From NCBI GenBank assembly GCA_947490345.1, contig CANLGL010000049.1, positions 1-42,389 on the forward strand: DNA of 42,389 nucleotides, given 5' to 3'. Position numbers and translations under genes: made by a program. The notes below the pieces were generated by a model. The model was not told the origin of the DNA and ran no database searches. It saw only the letters and a program-made list of their open reading frames with translations. Shown one piece after another: positions 16,541-24,991 of the stretch (its first letter is position 1; each line of letters begins with the position of its first letter). The DNA comes from Deltaproteobacteria bacterium (GTDB lineage: Bacteria; Myxococcota_A; UBA796; SXON01).

Positions 16541-17138
16541 TTGTGGCCTCGCATCGTTAGGAAGCTCGCGAAGTTGTGATCCGCCATCTGGTCCGCCACG
16601 TGGAGGGCTTCGGCCACGGCGTGGTCGTCGATGCGCAGGTCCAGCGTGGCCTCACCTCCGTTGCCTTCGCGCAACCACTCGTAGAAGCAGTGGTTGCGAC
16701 GGTCCCACGCGTGTTGCAGGCTGGTCATGATCTGAATCTCCGTGCGTACATCTTCCCGCAACACGGTGAACTGGACGGCCCGGTGGCCGAGGAGCGGCGC
16801 GCGTCGGTTGACGTCGCGGACGAAGTCCTTCACCCGGTCGCTGGCGCCGGGGAGCGCGAGCAGCCGCGGTCGGACGCGCCGGACGTCGCACGGGAGGGCG
16901 GCCACCACGCGAAATCGGCCGAGGTCGCCGTCTTTTCAGCGTGCGCCTCGAACAATACCCAGCGATCCCGCTCCAAATCCTCGTCCGCTGATGCCTCGAT
17001 CTGGAGCGTTCGAAGGAGCTCCGTCACCTCCTCCAGGAGTCCGATCACCATCGGCTGCACCAGCGGCCGGATCTCTTCCTGGAACCACCCGTCGAAGTCG
17101 CCACCCGCGAGAGCTTCGATGTGCTGAGCCCAATCCAT
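16537..17138 (-). CDS. RelA/SpoT-like protein, interrupted by a 1-nt frameshift
   Basis: Two overlapping frames join into one ~200-residue protein. The first runs from the ATG at 17138 (MDWAQHIEALAGGDFDGWF). The second continues as DLGRFRVVAALP and GHRAVQFTVL, then EIQIMTSLQHAWDRRNHCFYEW, to the stop at 16537. These match the GYRAVH and EIQIRT..QHAW signatures of RelA/SpoT synthetase domains. The frames meet at an A-run (TTTT at 16933-16936 on the plus strand) with four A where five would keep frame: mutation, sequencing error or recoding. The usual GYR tyrosine is His and the Arg of EIQIRT is Met. A clear ATP-binding Lys/Arg motif is not seen, so activity is doubtful. First gene of the ATPase operon, ATGA-coupled to the next. 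Confidence 0.6.
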
Positions 17139-17456
17139 GCGGCACCGTACCTGCTATCAGATTTGTTGGCAACGATTTTGTTAGCATTCCCGCGACGCGC
17201 GCCCATGCCCAGCGGGCCCCCGGCAGCCAGGGGGGTCACCGCTCTACGAGACCGTCGCCGCCGCCTTCGCGGCAGGGATGTCGGCTCGGCGCCGCATGCG
17301 CCAGCCAGGCCGCGCGGCAGCGATAGAGCGAAGGGCCGCCCGCGGCCGCGGGCCCGCAGCGAAAGCGCGGCGACGCGAAGCGGCGGCCGCCATGACCTGC
17401 CCCTGACCACTCCCTGACCAAGCGACCCTGGCGCCAGGGATACAAGCCCGCCCCCG
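17139..17456. other. Divergent intergenic region between RelA-like operon and patatin gene
   Basis: No gene is seen in these 318 nt. The part next to the RelA-like gene is unusually AT-rich for this window and holds the direct repeats at 17162-17186. The part next to the patatin gene is very GC-rich and contains a perfect 16-bp palindrome, GCCCGCGGCCGCGGGC (17338-17353). No clear ribosome-binding site or terminator could be assigned for either gene. Confidence 0.5.
17162..17186 (-). promoter_or_regulatory. Candidate promoter/operator of the RelA-like-ATPase operon
   Basis: On the minus strand two direct repeats TGCTAACAAA and TGCCAACAAA lie 15 bp apart (plus-strand 17177-17186 and 17162-17171). 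A possible -35 (TTGCCA) overlaps the second repeat. A possible -10 (TACGGT) follows after a 17-bp spacer and ends 5 nt before the ATG at 17138. If this is right, the mRNA would be nearly leaderless. The repeats may bind a regulator. All of this is inference from spacing. Confidence 0.35.
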
Positions 17457-18860
17457 ATGGACGTCGACCGCCTCCGCAGCTTCCGCGCCCCCTTCGAGGA
17501 CATGGAAGCCGCAGTGGTCAGGCTGTCGCTCGCCCGGCCCAACGAAGTGCACCGTAGCCGGGTGGACGCGCTGCGCTACGTCCTGTCGTTCGCGCGGCTG
17601 CAGCTCATCCGCAACCGTGATGGCGCCGACGTCGACGTGGCCGACGCGCTGGCCGCCCATGCCGGGCACGTGCGCCAGGAGCTCCTGCCGCTCTTGGACG
17701 AAGACGCCACGCTCGCCCGAACGACACAACACCTCGCCCCGCTCATCCACACCACGCGCGAGTGGCGCCGGCGCCTACTGGAACACTTCCCGCTGGACGA
17801 AACGAGCCTGGACGCCGAGGTCTGTGAGCGCCCCCTCGTGGTGACCTGCGGCGGCGGGGGCGGGGCCGGGTACGGCTATGCGGGCGCGTGGCAGTCCTTG
17901 CAGCGGGCGGGCCTACAGCCGGCCCTCATCTCGGGCACGTCGATGGGCGCGCTGATCGCGCTGTTCAGGGCGCGCCGGAAGGTCTTCGACACCGCGCCGA
18001 TGTACCTCGCGGCGCAGCGCCTGACTTTTCCGTCCGTCTTCCGGACACTACAGACCGACAGCCGCTACGGGGTGCCCGCGACCCTCCGCCTCTACCTCCG
18101 GGCAGCGATCGGCTCGCTTTTCCACACCCCCGAAGGCGCGCCGCTCACCTTCCGCGACCTCGAGATTCCCCTGCTCGTCGTGGCCACCGGCCTCGGCGTC
18201 GACGCGCTGAAGCACGACCTCGACTTCTACGAACACTTCCTCGACGACGCGATCGGGCAGGGAACGCAGCTCCGGGCGCGGGGGGCCCAGAAGCTGGCCC
18301 AGGTCGGGACCATCCTCCGCGAGTTGGTGTCCACGCCGGATGCGCTCCAGGAGGTCGTCTTTGGGGGCGATGAATCCACGATGGACGCCGATATCCTCGA
18401 TGCGGCTGGCTTCTCCTCGTCGATTCCCGGGCTGATCCACTACGACGTGCTGCGCGATGACAAGCGGATGAAGACGTTGTTGGACGGCCTGTATGCGCGA
18501 AATGGCATCACGCGGCTGGTCGAGGGGGGCTTGGTGAACAATCTGCCGGTCAAGCCGGCCTATGAGGCGGTGTGGTCAGGCCGAATCCAGAGGCGAAACG
18601 CCTACTACCTGGCGCTGGACTGCTTCAAGCCACGCGCGCGCAGCGCCATCTTCTTTCCCATCCAGCAGCTCGTGCGCCCGAACGTCCAGCGCAATCTCAC
18701 CTTCGCGAACCTCTACTTTCCGCTGGATCGCACGCTGAGTCCGCTGAACCTCGTTCCGGGGTACGAGGACGTCGTCCGCGCCCAGGACTGGACCGCCGCC
18801 GAGATGGAGCCGCTGATGCCGACGATCGTGGAGAGCTGTCGGACGCTGCCGGCGTTGTAG
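17457..18860 (+). CDS. Patatin-like phospholipase
   Basis: A 467-residue protein. An N-terminal helical region (1-120) precedes the patatin domain. The glycine-rich oxyanion loop is CGGGGGAGYGYAG (131-143) and the nucleophile motif GTSMG is at 160-164 (Ser162). The family's SxSIP-like turn appears as GFSSSIPGLIHYD. The dyad segment is LVEGGLVNNLPV, so the usual catalytic Asp of DG[GA] is Glu356. Family members hydrolyse acyl esters of phospholipids, in some cases as effectors. No signal peptide is seen, so it is probably cytoplasmic or delivered otherwise. The gene converges with the di-haem gene, only 2 nt apart. Confidence 0.9.
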   Translation: MDVDRLRSFRAPFEDMEAAVVRLSLARPNEVHRSRVDALRYVLSFARLQLIRNRDGADVDVADALAAHAGHVRQELLPLLDEDATLARTTQHLAPLIHTTREWRRRLLEHFPLDETSLDAEVCERPLVVTCGGGGGAGYGYAGAWQSLQRAGLQPALISGTSMGALIALFRARRKVFDTAPMYLAAQRLTFPSVFRTLQTDSRYGVPATLRLYLRAAIGSLFHTPEGAPLTFRDLEIPLLVVATGLGVDALKHDLDFYEHFLDDAIGQGTQLRARGAQKLAQVGTILRELVSTPDALQEVVFGGDESTMDADILDAAGFSSSIPGLIHYDVLRDDKRMKTLLDGLYARNGITRLVEGGLVNNLPVKPAYEAVWSGRIQRRNAYYLALDCFKPRARSAIFFPIQQLVRPNVQRNLTFANLYFPLDRTLSPLNLVPGYEDVVRAQDWTAAEMEPLMPTIVESCRTLPAL

Positions 18861-18862
18861 GC

Positions 18863-20551
18863 TCACAACGTCTTCAAATACTCGATCAGATCCCCGCGAT
18901 CGTCCCCCGACACCACCGTCTCATGCCCGCCGTTCCCGAGGCCGGCGATCGCCGTGTCCACGACGTTTCTTGGCTCAGCCAGCCACGCCTCGGGTGGCAC
19001 GTCCGGGATGCCGACGCAGGCGGCGTCGAAGTCGGTGGCGGGATCGTCGGGAGCTCCGACGACGAAGCGAGCGGGGCGCTCCTCGACCGGGGACAACAGC
19101 GCACACAACGTGGGGACGCTGCCGTTGTGGAGGTACGGAAAGCGGGCCCAGATGCCGTCCAGCGGCGGCGGCACGTAGCCCTCCTGCACCGTCACCACCG
19201 TGTTCATCACCTGACTGAGCTCCAGGGCATTGAGCGCCTCGGCGAAGTCGGACATCCCCGCCGCTCGTTGGGGGTCGGTTCCGACATCGACCGCTGCGGT
19301 CTGGGCCGCATAGCGCACCGCGACCGTCGTAAGCGCTTCCTCACCGGTCAGCCCTTCTGACCAGCCTTTGTCGTACTCACCGTGGCAGCCGGCACACGAG
19401 GCGAGGAACACCAGCTCCCCGCGCTCGGCGGCGGCCGGGTCGATCGGGTAGTCGGGGAGGACCTGGCGCCAACGCGGCGGGGGGGTGTTGAACACCGCGA
19501 CCGTCAGCTCGTCGACCAGGCGCCCGTTTTCGCCGAACCAGCCGTCCAACTCGCGAAGGTCGGTCCCGCGGCCGATCTCGTTCCATAAGAAATTGGTGAA
19601 GACGGGATTGCCGGAGACGATGCTGCCGTCGGCCAGCCACGCCGTCTTGTACCGGAGCGTCCACCACACCGCCGGCTTGCTGTCGGCAACGAGCTCATCG
19701 AGCGCGCTGGCGCGGGGCGACGCCTCCCACTGTGCGTCACGCGTCGCCCACGCGTCGGGAGCGCGCCGCGCCAGGCTCAGGCCCACCTGCGCCAACGAGG
19801 TGTCCAGCCCGTGCGCTTCCGGAATCCGGCCGCCCACCGCCGAAAGATTGGCCTGAGCGCGCTCGTATAGCACCATGTCGGCCGTCGAAGCATCCGTCAG
19901 CCCCTGGTACATCGTGGGCGTCAACAGCGGAAAGAAGGTGCTGGCGAGGTGGAAGAACTCGTTGGCGCGGGTGCGCCGGTTGGTCAGCCCCACGACCACG
20001 GTACCGAAGAGCTCGGTCGCGTGGCAAGCGTAGCAGGAGACGGTGATCGCCGGCCCGTGCTCAGTCGTCACGGCCGCCAACCCCATCGGCTCACCCGCCG
20101 CCACTCCGCTCGGAAGGGGAACGCTGCCATCACCGGGGTACGCGGGCAGTCCCAGCCACTGCGCCATCTCGTCGAGGGTGCCGAAGCCCAGCAGGCTTCG
20201 CGCCAAGGTCTGGAGGTCCTTCCGATCGGCGTCCCGGGTGTCGACTTCGAAGAGCACCGCGAATGACTCGGCGGGAAGGAGCACGCCGGAGACCGACACC
20301 GGCCAGACCCCCGCGTGCGCAAGGCCCGCTTCCGTCGTGGCGACCAGATCATCCTCGGCCAGCGCGTAGATGTTGTGTCGATCGGTGCCCTCGGGGATGG
20401 CCGCATCCTCGGACCAGTCGGCGACGTCGTGATCACAGACGCCGTCGTCGTTGAGGTCGAGGCCGTTTGGACAGCCCTCGGACTCCGGGGGCACGCAGGC
20501 GAGGAGCAGCGTGAGCACGTTCCCGGGTAACGCGGGGTACGCTTGTCCCAT
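18863..20551 (-). CDS. Di-haem cytochrome c lipoprotein (peroxidase-like)
   Basis: An exported protein of 562 residues from the ATG at 20551, or 551 from a GTG at 20518. The shorter start gives VLTLLLAC, an ultra-short lipobox signal like others in this window. Two haem-binding motifs are visible: CYACH in the first half and CAGCH in the second. Around the second lie ERGELVFLASC and, further on, FPYLHNGSVPTL, the C-terminal layout of di-haem cytochrome-c peroxidase/MauG-like and related oxidase proteins. The electron acceptor or substrate is not clear. The ATG start overlaps the divergent gene's ATG in a shared CATG, so the 20518 start may be the true one. Confidence 0.82.
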   Translation of the reverse strand: MGQAYPALPGNVLTLLLACVPPESEGCPNGLDLNDDGVCDHDVADWSEDAAIPEGTDRHNIYALAEDDLVATTEAGLAHAGVWPVSVSGVLLPAESFAVLFEVDTRDADRKDLQTLARSLLGFGTLDEMAQWLGLPAYPGDGSVPLPSGVAAGEPMGLAAVTTEHGPAITVSCYACHATELFGTVVVGLTNRRTRANEFFHLASTFFPLLTPTMYQGLTDASTADMVLYERAQANLSAVGGRIPEAHGLDTSLAQVGLSLARRAPDAWATRDAQWEASPRASALDELVADSKPAVWWTLRYKTAWLADGSIVSGNPVFTNFLWNEIGRGTDLRELDGWFGENGRLVDELTVAVFNTPPPRWRQVLPDYPIDPAAAERGELVFLASCAGCHGEYDKGWSEGLTGEEALTTVAVRYAAQTAAVDVGTDPQRAAGMSDFAEALNALELSQVMNTVVTVQEGYVPPPLDGIWARFPYLHNGSVPTLCALLSPVEERPARFVVGAPDDPATDFDAACVGIPDVPPEAWLAEPRNVVDTAIAGLGNGGHETVVSGDDRGDLIEYLKTL

Positions 20552-21737
20552 GCTCCTCGCCGCCGCTGCCGCGCTCGCCAACGGATTGACCTCGCACGTG
20601 ACCGTGAGCGAGCGCGCCCTGATCTACCTTCCGGAGGGTCAGCTCAAAGAGATCCTCGCCGACCCCGCCCTGTGGCCCTACCTTCGCAACGGCACCCAGT
20701 TTCCCGACGGCGGCTACGCGCTCGGCGAGGCCTACAGCGAAACGGCACACTGGGAGCCCTTCCAAGACCTGTACCTGGCCTGGATCCAAGAGGAGTTCGC
20801 CGGCGACTGGTCGAGCGTCGAGGCGCGCGAGCACATTGCCTACCTGATGGGGCTGTCGAGCCACGGCATGGGCGACCAGATTTTCGACTCGCTCTACATG
20901 CAGCGGGCCTACGTCTACGACGCTGACAGCGACTGGGAAAATGTCAGCATGGACCACGCCACCGACGTGGCGCTGGCGGCGGAGACCGGCGGCTACCCGA
21001 TCATCGACCAGGTCATCTTCCCCGACCCCTTCATCGACCTGATGGCCGTCGCCGGGGTCGAGGTCGACGAGGAGACGCTCGAGAGCGGGCAGAACCTGAC
21101 GATGGTCGCCGTCGCCGCGGTGGCGGCCGAGGGAACCTCGGAGTCGCACCGGGCCGAGTGGCGGGACGCCTTCCCGTGGGCCTACGACCACATGTTCGAC
21201 GAGAGCGTGGATGGCTGCCCGGAGTGGGAGGCGCGGGTCGTGGCCGAGTATTGGCAGGTTCGCTGGGCACGACTCAACGGTGATTCCGCGTCGTCCGAGC
21301 CGGTGATCTACACCTTTCCCCAGGATGGCGCCCTTGGACATCCGACCGACATCACGGCCGTGGAGGCCAGGATCACCGTGGTTTTTTCCCGGGGACTGGT
21401 CAGCGACCTGCTCGTCCCCGACCTGTTCGAGGTGCACGACAGCGAAGGCCACGCCATCACCCTGGTCGAGCCGTGGGTCTTTTACGGCGTTTCCTCCCAC
21501 GTCGTGCACCTGACTCCCGCCGAGGATTGGCCCGCTGACACCGACTTCGTGGTGACCATTGCCGCCGGGGCGCCGTTCATCGACGGAACCAGCTCGACAG
21601 AAGCGGCCTCGTTCACCTTCAGCACCAAGGCGCCCGTGGCCGAGCTGCCGACGGACTGCGGCTGTGCCACCTCGCGACCGCCCCTTGTCGGCGTCGGAAT
21701 TCTCGCGATCGGCTTCGTGCTCCGGCGTCGGCGGTGA
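20550..21737 (+). CDS. Zinc-dependent phospholipase-C-like exported protein with MYXO-CTERM-like tail
   Basis: A 395-residue protein. MLLAAAAALANG is a signal peptide. The mature part begins TSHVTVSERAL and keeps the metal ligands expected of the zinc-dependent phospholipase C/S1-P1 fold: His16, Asp53, His67, HGMGDQ (His105, Asp109) and MDHATD (His136, Asp139). An Ig-like domain (about 270-370: ITAVEARITVVFSRGLV, TDFVVTIAAGAPF) follows. The tail has DCGC, a hydrophobic helix and RRRR, a MYXO-CTERM-like surface anchor. The substrate is probably a phosphoester, perhaps phospholipid. It diverges from the di-haem gene and converges with the MFS gene, 3 nt apart. Confidence 0.85.
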   Translation: MLLAAAAALANGLTSHVTVSERALIYLPEGQLKEILADPALWPYLRNGTQFPDGGYALGEAYSETAHWEPFQDLYLAWIQEEFAGDWSSVEAREHIAYLMGLSSHGMGDQIFDSLYMQRAYVYDADSDWENVSMDHATDVALAAETGGYPIIDQVIFPDPFIDLMAVAGVEVDEETLESGQNLTMVAVAAVAAEGTSESHRAEWRDAFPWAYDHMFDESVDGCPEWEARVVAEYWQVRWARLNGDSASSEPVIYTFPQDGALGHPTDITAVEARITVVFSRGLVSDLLVPDLFEVHDSEGHAITLVEPWVFYGVSSHVVHLTPAEDWPADTDFVVTIAAGAPFIDGTSSTEAASFTFSTKAPVAELPTDCGCATSRPPLVGVGILAIGFVLRRRR

Positions 21738-21740
21738 CCC

Positions 21741-22910
21741 TCACGCCACCCGCGCGGCGAGCGCCCGCCGGCCCGCCAGAACGCTGAGCGCCGCAGCGCC
21801 CACCAACAGGGCCGCCGACGCATAGAACGCCGCGCCGTGGCTGACCGTCTGGAATAGCCACCCGCCCATGAGCGGCCCACCAGCCCGGGCGAGCGCCCCC
21901 ATCGATTGATTGCTCCCCATCATCTCGCCCTGCTGGTCAGCGCCGACGCCGCGGCTGATCAGGCTCTGGAGCGACGGGGACACCACGCCCTGACCCGCGG
22001 CGATGAGCACGAACGCGGCCAGGATTGGGGCGCCGAGCGGAGCGCTCGGAATCAACCACAACCCCAGGGCAATCGCCAGAAGCGCGGGCGGGAGCAGCGC
22101 CGCCTCGCCGAAACGCTTGACGAGCCGGTGGATGAGCCCGCCCTGCACGACCGCACCGACGACGCCGATCAGACCGAAGAGCCGGCCCACGTCTTCGGGA
22201 CGCAGCCGGTGCTCGTGCTCCGCGAAGAGGGTGAACGTGCTCTCCATTGCGGCAAAGGCGAAGATGTAGAGGAAGGTCAACACGATCGACAGGCCGACCG
22301 CGGGGTGCCGCAGCGCGCGCCACAGCGCGAGCGGGCTGATAGGTCGGCGTATTTCCCCAGATTCTGCTCGGCGCGTCTCCGGAAGGAAGGCGACGCCGAG
22401 GCAGAAGTTCAAAAGCGACAGGCCAGCGGCGACCCAGATGGGAACCGCCAGACCGAACTGCGCCAGCTCGCCGCCCAAAAACGGCCCGATGGTGAACCCG
22501 ATCCCGAACGCGGCGCCGATGAGGCCCATGCCTCTGGCGCGGGTGGCCGGTGTCGTGAGGTCTGCCATGCACGCCTGAGCGATCGCGATGTTCGCGGTCA
22601 TCACCCCGTGCAGCGTGCGGAAAAGGAACAACATCCACAGCGACGACGCTGAGGCGAACGCGGCCAACATGACAGCCGTCATCAGGATCGAGGCCAAAAG
22701 CAACGGCCGGCGCCCGTAGCGGTCTGACGCCTGACCCCAGAGTGGCGCCGCCACGAACTGCGCCAACGAATAGACGGTCATCAGGCCCGTGACCTGTTGT
22801 GGCGTCGCCGAGAACTGCTCGGCGTAGAAGGTCAACAGCGGAATGACGAGTCCGAATCCGACGAGGTCCAGGACCACTGTCAAGAAGATGACCATCATTG
22901 GTCGCGACAC
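21741..22910 (-). CDS. MFS transporter (TetA-like drug exporter group)
   Basis: A 389-residue protein with 12 predicted membrane helices. MFS motif A is WGQASDRYGRRPLL (58-71), and the N-terminal DLVGFGLVIPLLTFYA is the signature of the TetA/multidrug-resistance branch. A motif-C-like GLIGAAFGIGFTIGPFLGG occurs in helix 5. It is probably a proton-driven exporter of small molecules in the inner membrane; the substrate is not inferable. It starts 3 nt after the phosphatase stop in a four-gene minus-strand operon. This is not evidence of tetracycline resistance. Confidence 0.9.
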   Translation of the reverse strand: MSRPMMVIFLTVVLDLVGFGLVIPLLTFYAEQFSATPQQVTGLMTVYSLAQFVAAPLWGQASDRYGRRPLLLASILMTAVMLAAFASASSLWMLFLFRTLHGVMTANIAIAQACMADLTTPATRARGMGLIGAAFGIGFTIGPFLGGELAQFGLAVPIWVAAGLSLLNFCLGVAFLPETRRAESGEIRRPISPLALWRALRHPAVGLSIVLTFLYIFAFAAMESTFTLFAEHEHRLRPEDVGRLFGLIGVVGAVVQGGLIHRLVKRFGEAALLPPALLAIALGLWLIPSAPLGAPILAAFVLIAAGQGVVSPSLQSLISRGVGADQQGEMMGSNQSMGALARAGGPLMGGWLFQTVSHGAAFYASAALLVGAAALSVLAGRRALAARVA

Positions 22911-22913
22911 AGA

Positions 22914-23684
22914 TTATCCCCGCATCAGGGTTTGGATGGCCTCGTGCACCAGACCGTTGGTCGCGCAGACCCCGTGGTGCAGCGGGTCACGACGGTTGAA
23001 CTGATACGTTTGCCCCGAGCCGTCGGTGCACCGGCCGCCGGCCGCGGTCACCACCGCGACGCCGCCGCAGATGTCCCACTCGTTGCGCGGTTGCGGCGTG
23101 AACGTCGCCTCGGCCTGGCCAGCGGCAACCAGCCCGAACTTATAGGCGACCGACCCTACCGGCACGGGAGTGAGCTGGCCGGCCCACTGGTCGAACATGC
23201 CCTTTTTCATCTCGGTGCGGGAGCACACCACCCGCGAGCCCAGGAGCGTGGCATGGGACGAGACCCGGCAGGACACGCCGTTGAAGGTCGCGCCAAGCCC
23301 GATAGCACCGGCGAAGAGCTCGTCCTTGATCGGGTTGTAGAGCACTCCGAGTCGGGCCTCGCCGCCCTGACAGAGGCCGATCGAGACCACGAACTCGGGA
23401 ATGCCCAGGGTGAATTCCTTGGTGCCGTCGAGCGGATCAACGATCCAGGCCCATTCCCGATCCAGCCGCACCGGATCGTCCACCGACTCCTCGGACAGCC
23501 ACCCGAAGGCCGGGTACCGGTCCCGTAGTCGCACCTCCAGGATTCGATTCGAGGCGAGATCGGCGTCCGTCAGGGGGTTGTCCTGCCCCTTTTCGGTGAC
23601 CGTGTACCGGTCCTTGTAAAAGCCGCGGACCGCAGCGCCGGCCTCACGCGCGGCGGCGACGGCGACATCGAGCAGCTCCAACAT
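22914..23684 (-). CDS. Inositol-phosphatase superfamily protein (CysQ/histidinol-phosphatase-like)
   Basis: A 256-residue magnesium-dependent phosphatase. Metal ligands are visible: EE (65-66) in GWLSEESVDD, DPLDGT (83-88) in WIVDPLDGTKEF, and WDICGG near 205. The DNPLTDAD segment is also typical. Substrates could be 3'-phosphoadenosine 5'-phosphate, inositol phosphate or histidinol phosphate; the sequence does not decide. The ATG at 23684 fits the family start and has GGATGG upstream. A GTG at 23726 that overlaps the upstream lipoprotein stop as GTGA is an alternative start giving 14 extra residues. Confidence 0.88.
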   Translation of the reverse strand: MLELLDVAVAAAREAGAAVRGFYKDRYTVTEKGQDNPLTDADLASNRILEVRLRDRYPAFGWLSEESVDDPVRLDREWAWIVDPLDGTKEFTLGIPEFVVSIGLCQGGEARLGVLYNPIKDELFAGAIGLGATFNGVSCRVSSHATLLGSRVVCSRTEMKKGMFDQWAGQLTPVPVGSVAYKFGLVAAGQAEATFTPQPRNEWDICGGVAVVTAAGGRCTDGSGQTYQFNRRDPLHHGVCATNGLVHEAIQTLMRG

Positions 23685-23722
23685 TCGCGACCATCCGAAC
23701 CGTCTTGGAGCTAACCCGACGG

Positions 23723-24991
23723 TCACTCCCCCGAGCGCGCGCGCTGGCGCACCAGGAGCACCACCTCCGCTTTGCCGTCGGCGTCCAGGTCGCCCACGGC
23801 GAAGCTCTCCCCCGTGCGCAGGAAGGCCCGGTCGGCGGTGAAGACGTGGTGGGCCGCCGTGGTGGTGAACGTCCCCGCCGACGATCCCAGCGCGCGGTAG
23901 ACGTAGACGGCGCCGACGTCGTGACTGCCCGCGTCGGAATCGAGCCCAGGCGCCCCGACGAAGACCTCGTCCAACCCGTCACCATCGAGATCTCCGCAGG
24001 CAAGATGCGCGCCGAACCGCGCATCCGTCCCCTCGCCGGGTAGGGTGAGCGACGGAAGCGACCCGGCACCGAGGCCCTCGCCACCAAAGTACACGTACGC
24101 GGCGCCGGAACCACCGTTCGCCTGGGGGGCGCCGACGATGAGGTCGCGGTACCCGCTGGTTCGCAGCCGACAGGACGCCAGCGCGCTCCCAAACCCATCC
24201 ACTTCCCCGGTTGACGAGCCGAGCCTGAAGCTGGGGGTCCCCGTGGCCAGCGCCGCTGCATCGAACGCCGCCACGGCGCCGCCGAGCGTTTTTCCATCGG
24301 CCCCGACCGCGAACGGAGCTCCGACAAAGACATCGCTGCCGGCGTCGGAGAACCGATCGTAGCCGCAGTCGATCGCCGCGCCGAACCGTTCGTTGGCGCG
24401 GGCTCCTTCCAGCACCGTCAGCGCGCCGCTGCCGTCCGCAGCGCCCAGGTACACGCGCCCCGCCAGGTCGGCCTCCCAGAGCGCAGCGGCCGCCACCTCC
24501 TCAACTCCGTCCCCATCGAGGTCACCACAGGCCGCCACCACCCCGCCCAGACGCCCCTGCGCTGTTCCGCCAGCGTACGTGGCGGTCAAATCGCCGAGCA
24601 CCTCCACCGCGCCCGCCTGAGCACCATCCGGGCCCCCATCGGTTCCGGGCGCCCCCACGACCACGGTCGCGCCGCGCGCGGAAACGGCCGCGCCATACCC
24701 CGTACTCAGGCTCGCGGACCCCACGACGTCTCCGCCCGCGACATCGGTCCCATCGAAGCGATAGCGCCGCAGCTCACTCGCCTCGGGCACCCCCACGAGC
24801 ACCGAGCCGTCCGCAAACGCGAGGGCCCAGTCGTGCCCCGCGGCGGTTGCACCCTCGATGACAAACTCCCCGTCGCGGGGATCGTAGACACCCTCCGCCA
24901 GCGTGGCGCCATCGAAGGCAACGAGGTCCGCCGCAGGAAAAGTGCCACCCGAGCTATCGTCCTGACACGCCAGCACCAGGAGCAGCGTCAT
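23723..24991 (-). CDS. FG-GAP (integrin-alpha-like) repeat lipoprotein
   Basis: A 422-residue lipoprotein. MTLLLVLAC is an ultra-short signal with the lipidated Cys at position 9. The mature protein is a seven-bladed-propeller type with FG-GAP repeats: RLGGVVAACGDLDGDGVEEV, RFGAAIDCGYDRFSDAGSDVFVGAP, GFGSALASC, ARFGAHLACGDLDGDGLDEVFVGAP and ESFAVGDLDADGKAEVV. Calcium-binding DLDGDG loops are clear. Probably outer-membrane anchored and used for surface binding. It begins immediately after the stop of the preceding lipoprotein gene (TAG abutting ATG, no gap). Confidence 0.88.
   Translation of the reverse strand: MTLLLVLACQDDSSGGTFPAADLVAFDGATLAEGVYDPRDGEFVIEGATAAGHDWALAFADGSVLVGVPEASELRRYRFDGTDVAGGDVVGSASLSTGYGAAVSARGATVVVGAPGTDGGPDGAQAGAVEVLGDLTATYAGGTAQGRLGGVVAACGDLDGDGVEEVAAAALWEADLAGRVYLGAADGSGALTVLEGARANERFGAAIDCGYDRFSDAGSDVFVGAPFAVGADGKTLGGAVAAFDAAALATGTPSFRLGSSTGEVDGFGSALASCRLRTSGYRDLIVGAPQANGGSGAAYVYFGGEGLGAGSLPSLTLPGEGTDARFGAHLACGDLDGDGLDEVFVGAPGLDSDAGSHDVGAVYVYRALGSSAGTFTTTAAHHVFTADRAFLRTGESFAVGDLDADGKAEVVLLVRQRARSGE

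Noticed and set aside
16917..16960. Programmed -1 frameshift in the RelA/SpoT-like gene
   Set aside because: The local sequence CTGAAAAGAC is not a canonical X-XXY-YYZ heptamer and no downstream structure is evident, so a plain indel is more likely.
21741..22910. Calling the MFS gene a tetracycline-resistance gene
   Set aside because: Motifs show only the TetA-like branch; drug specificity cannot be read from them.
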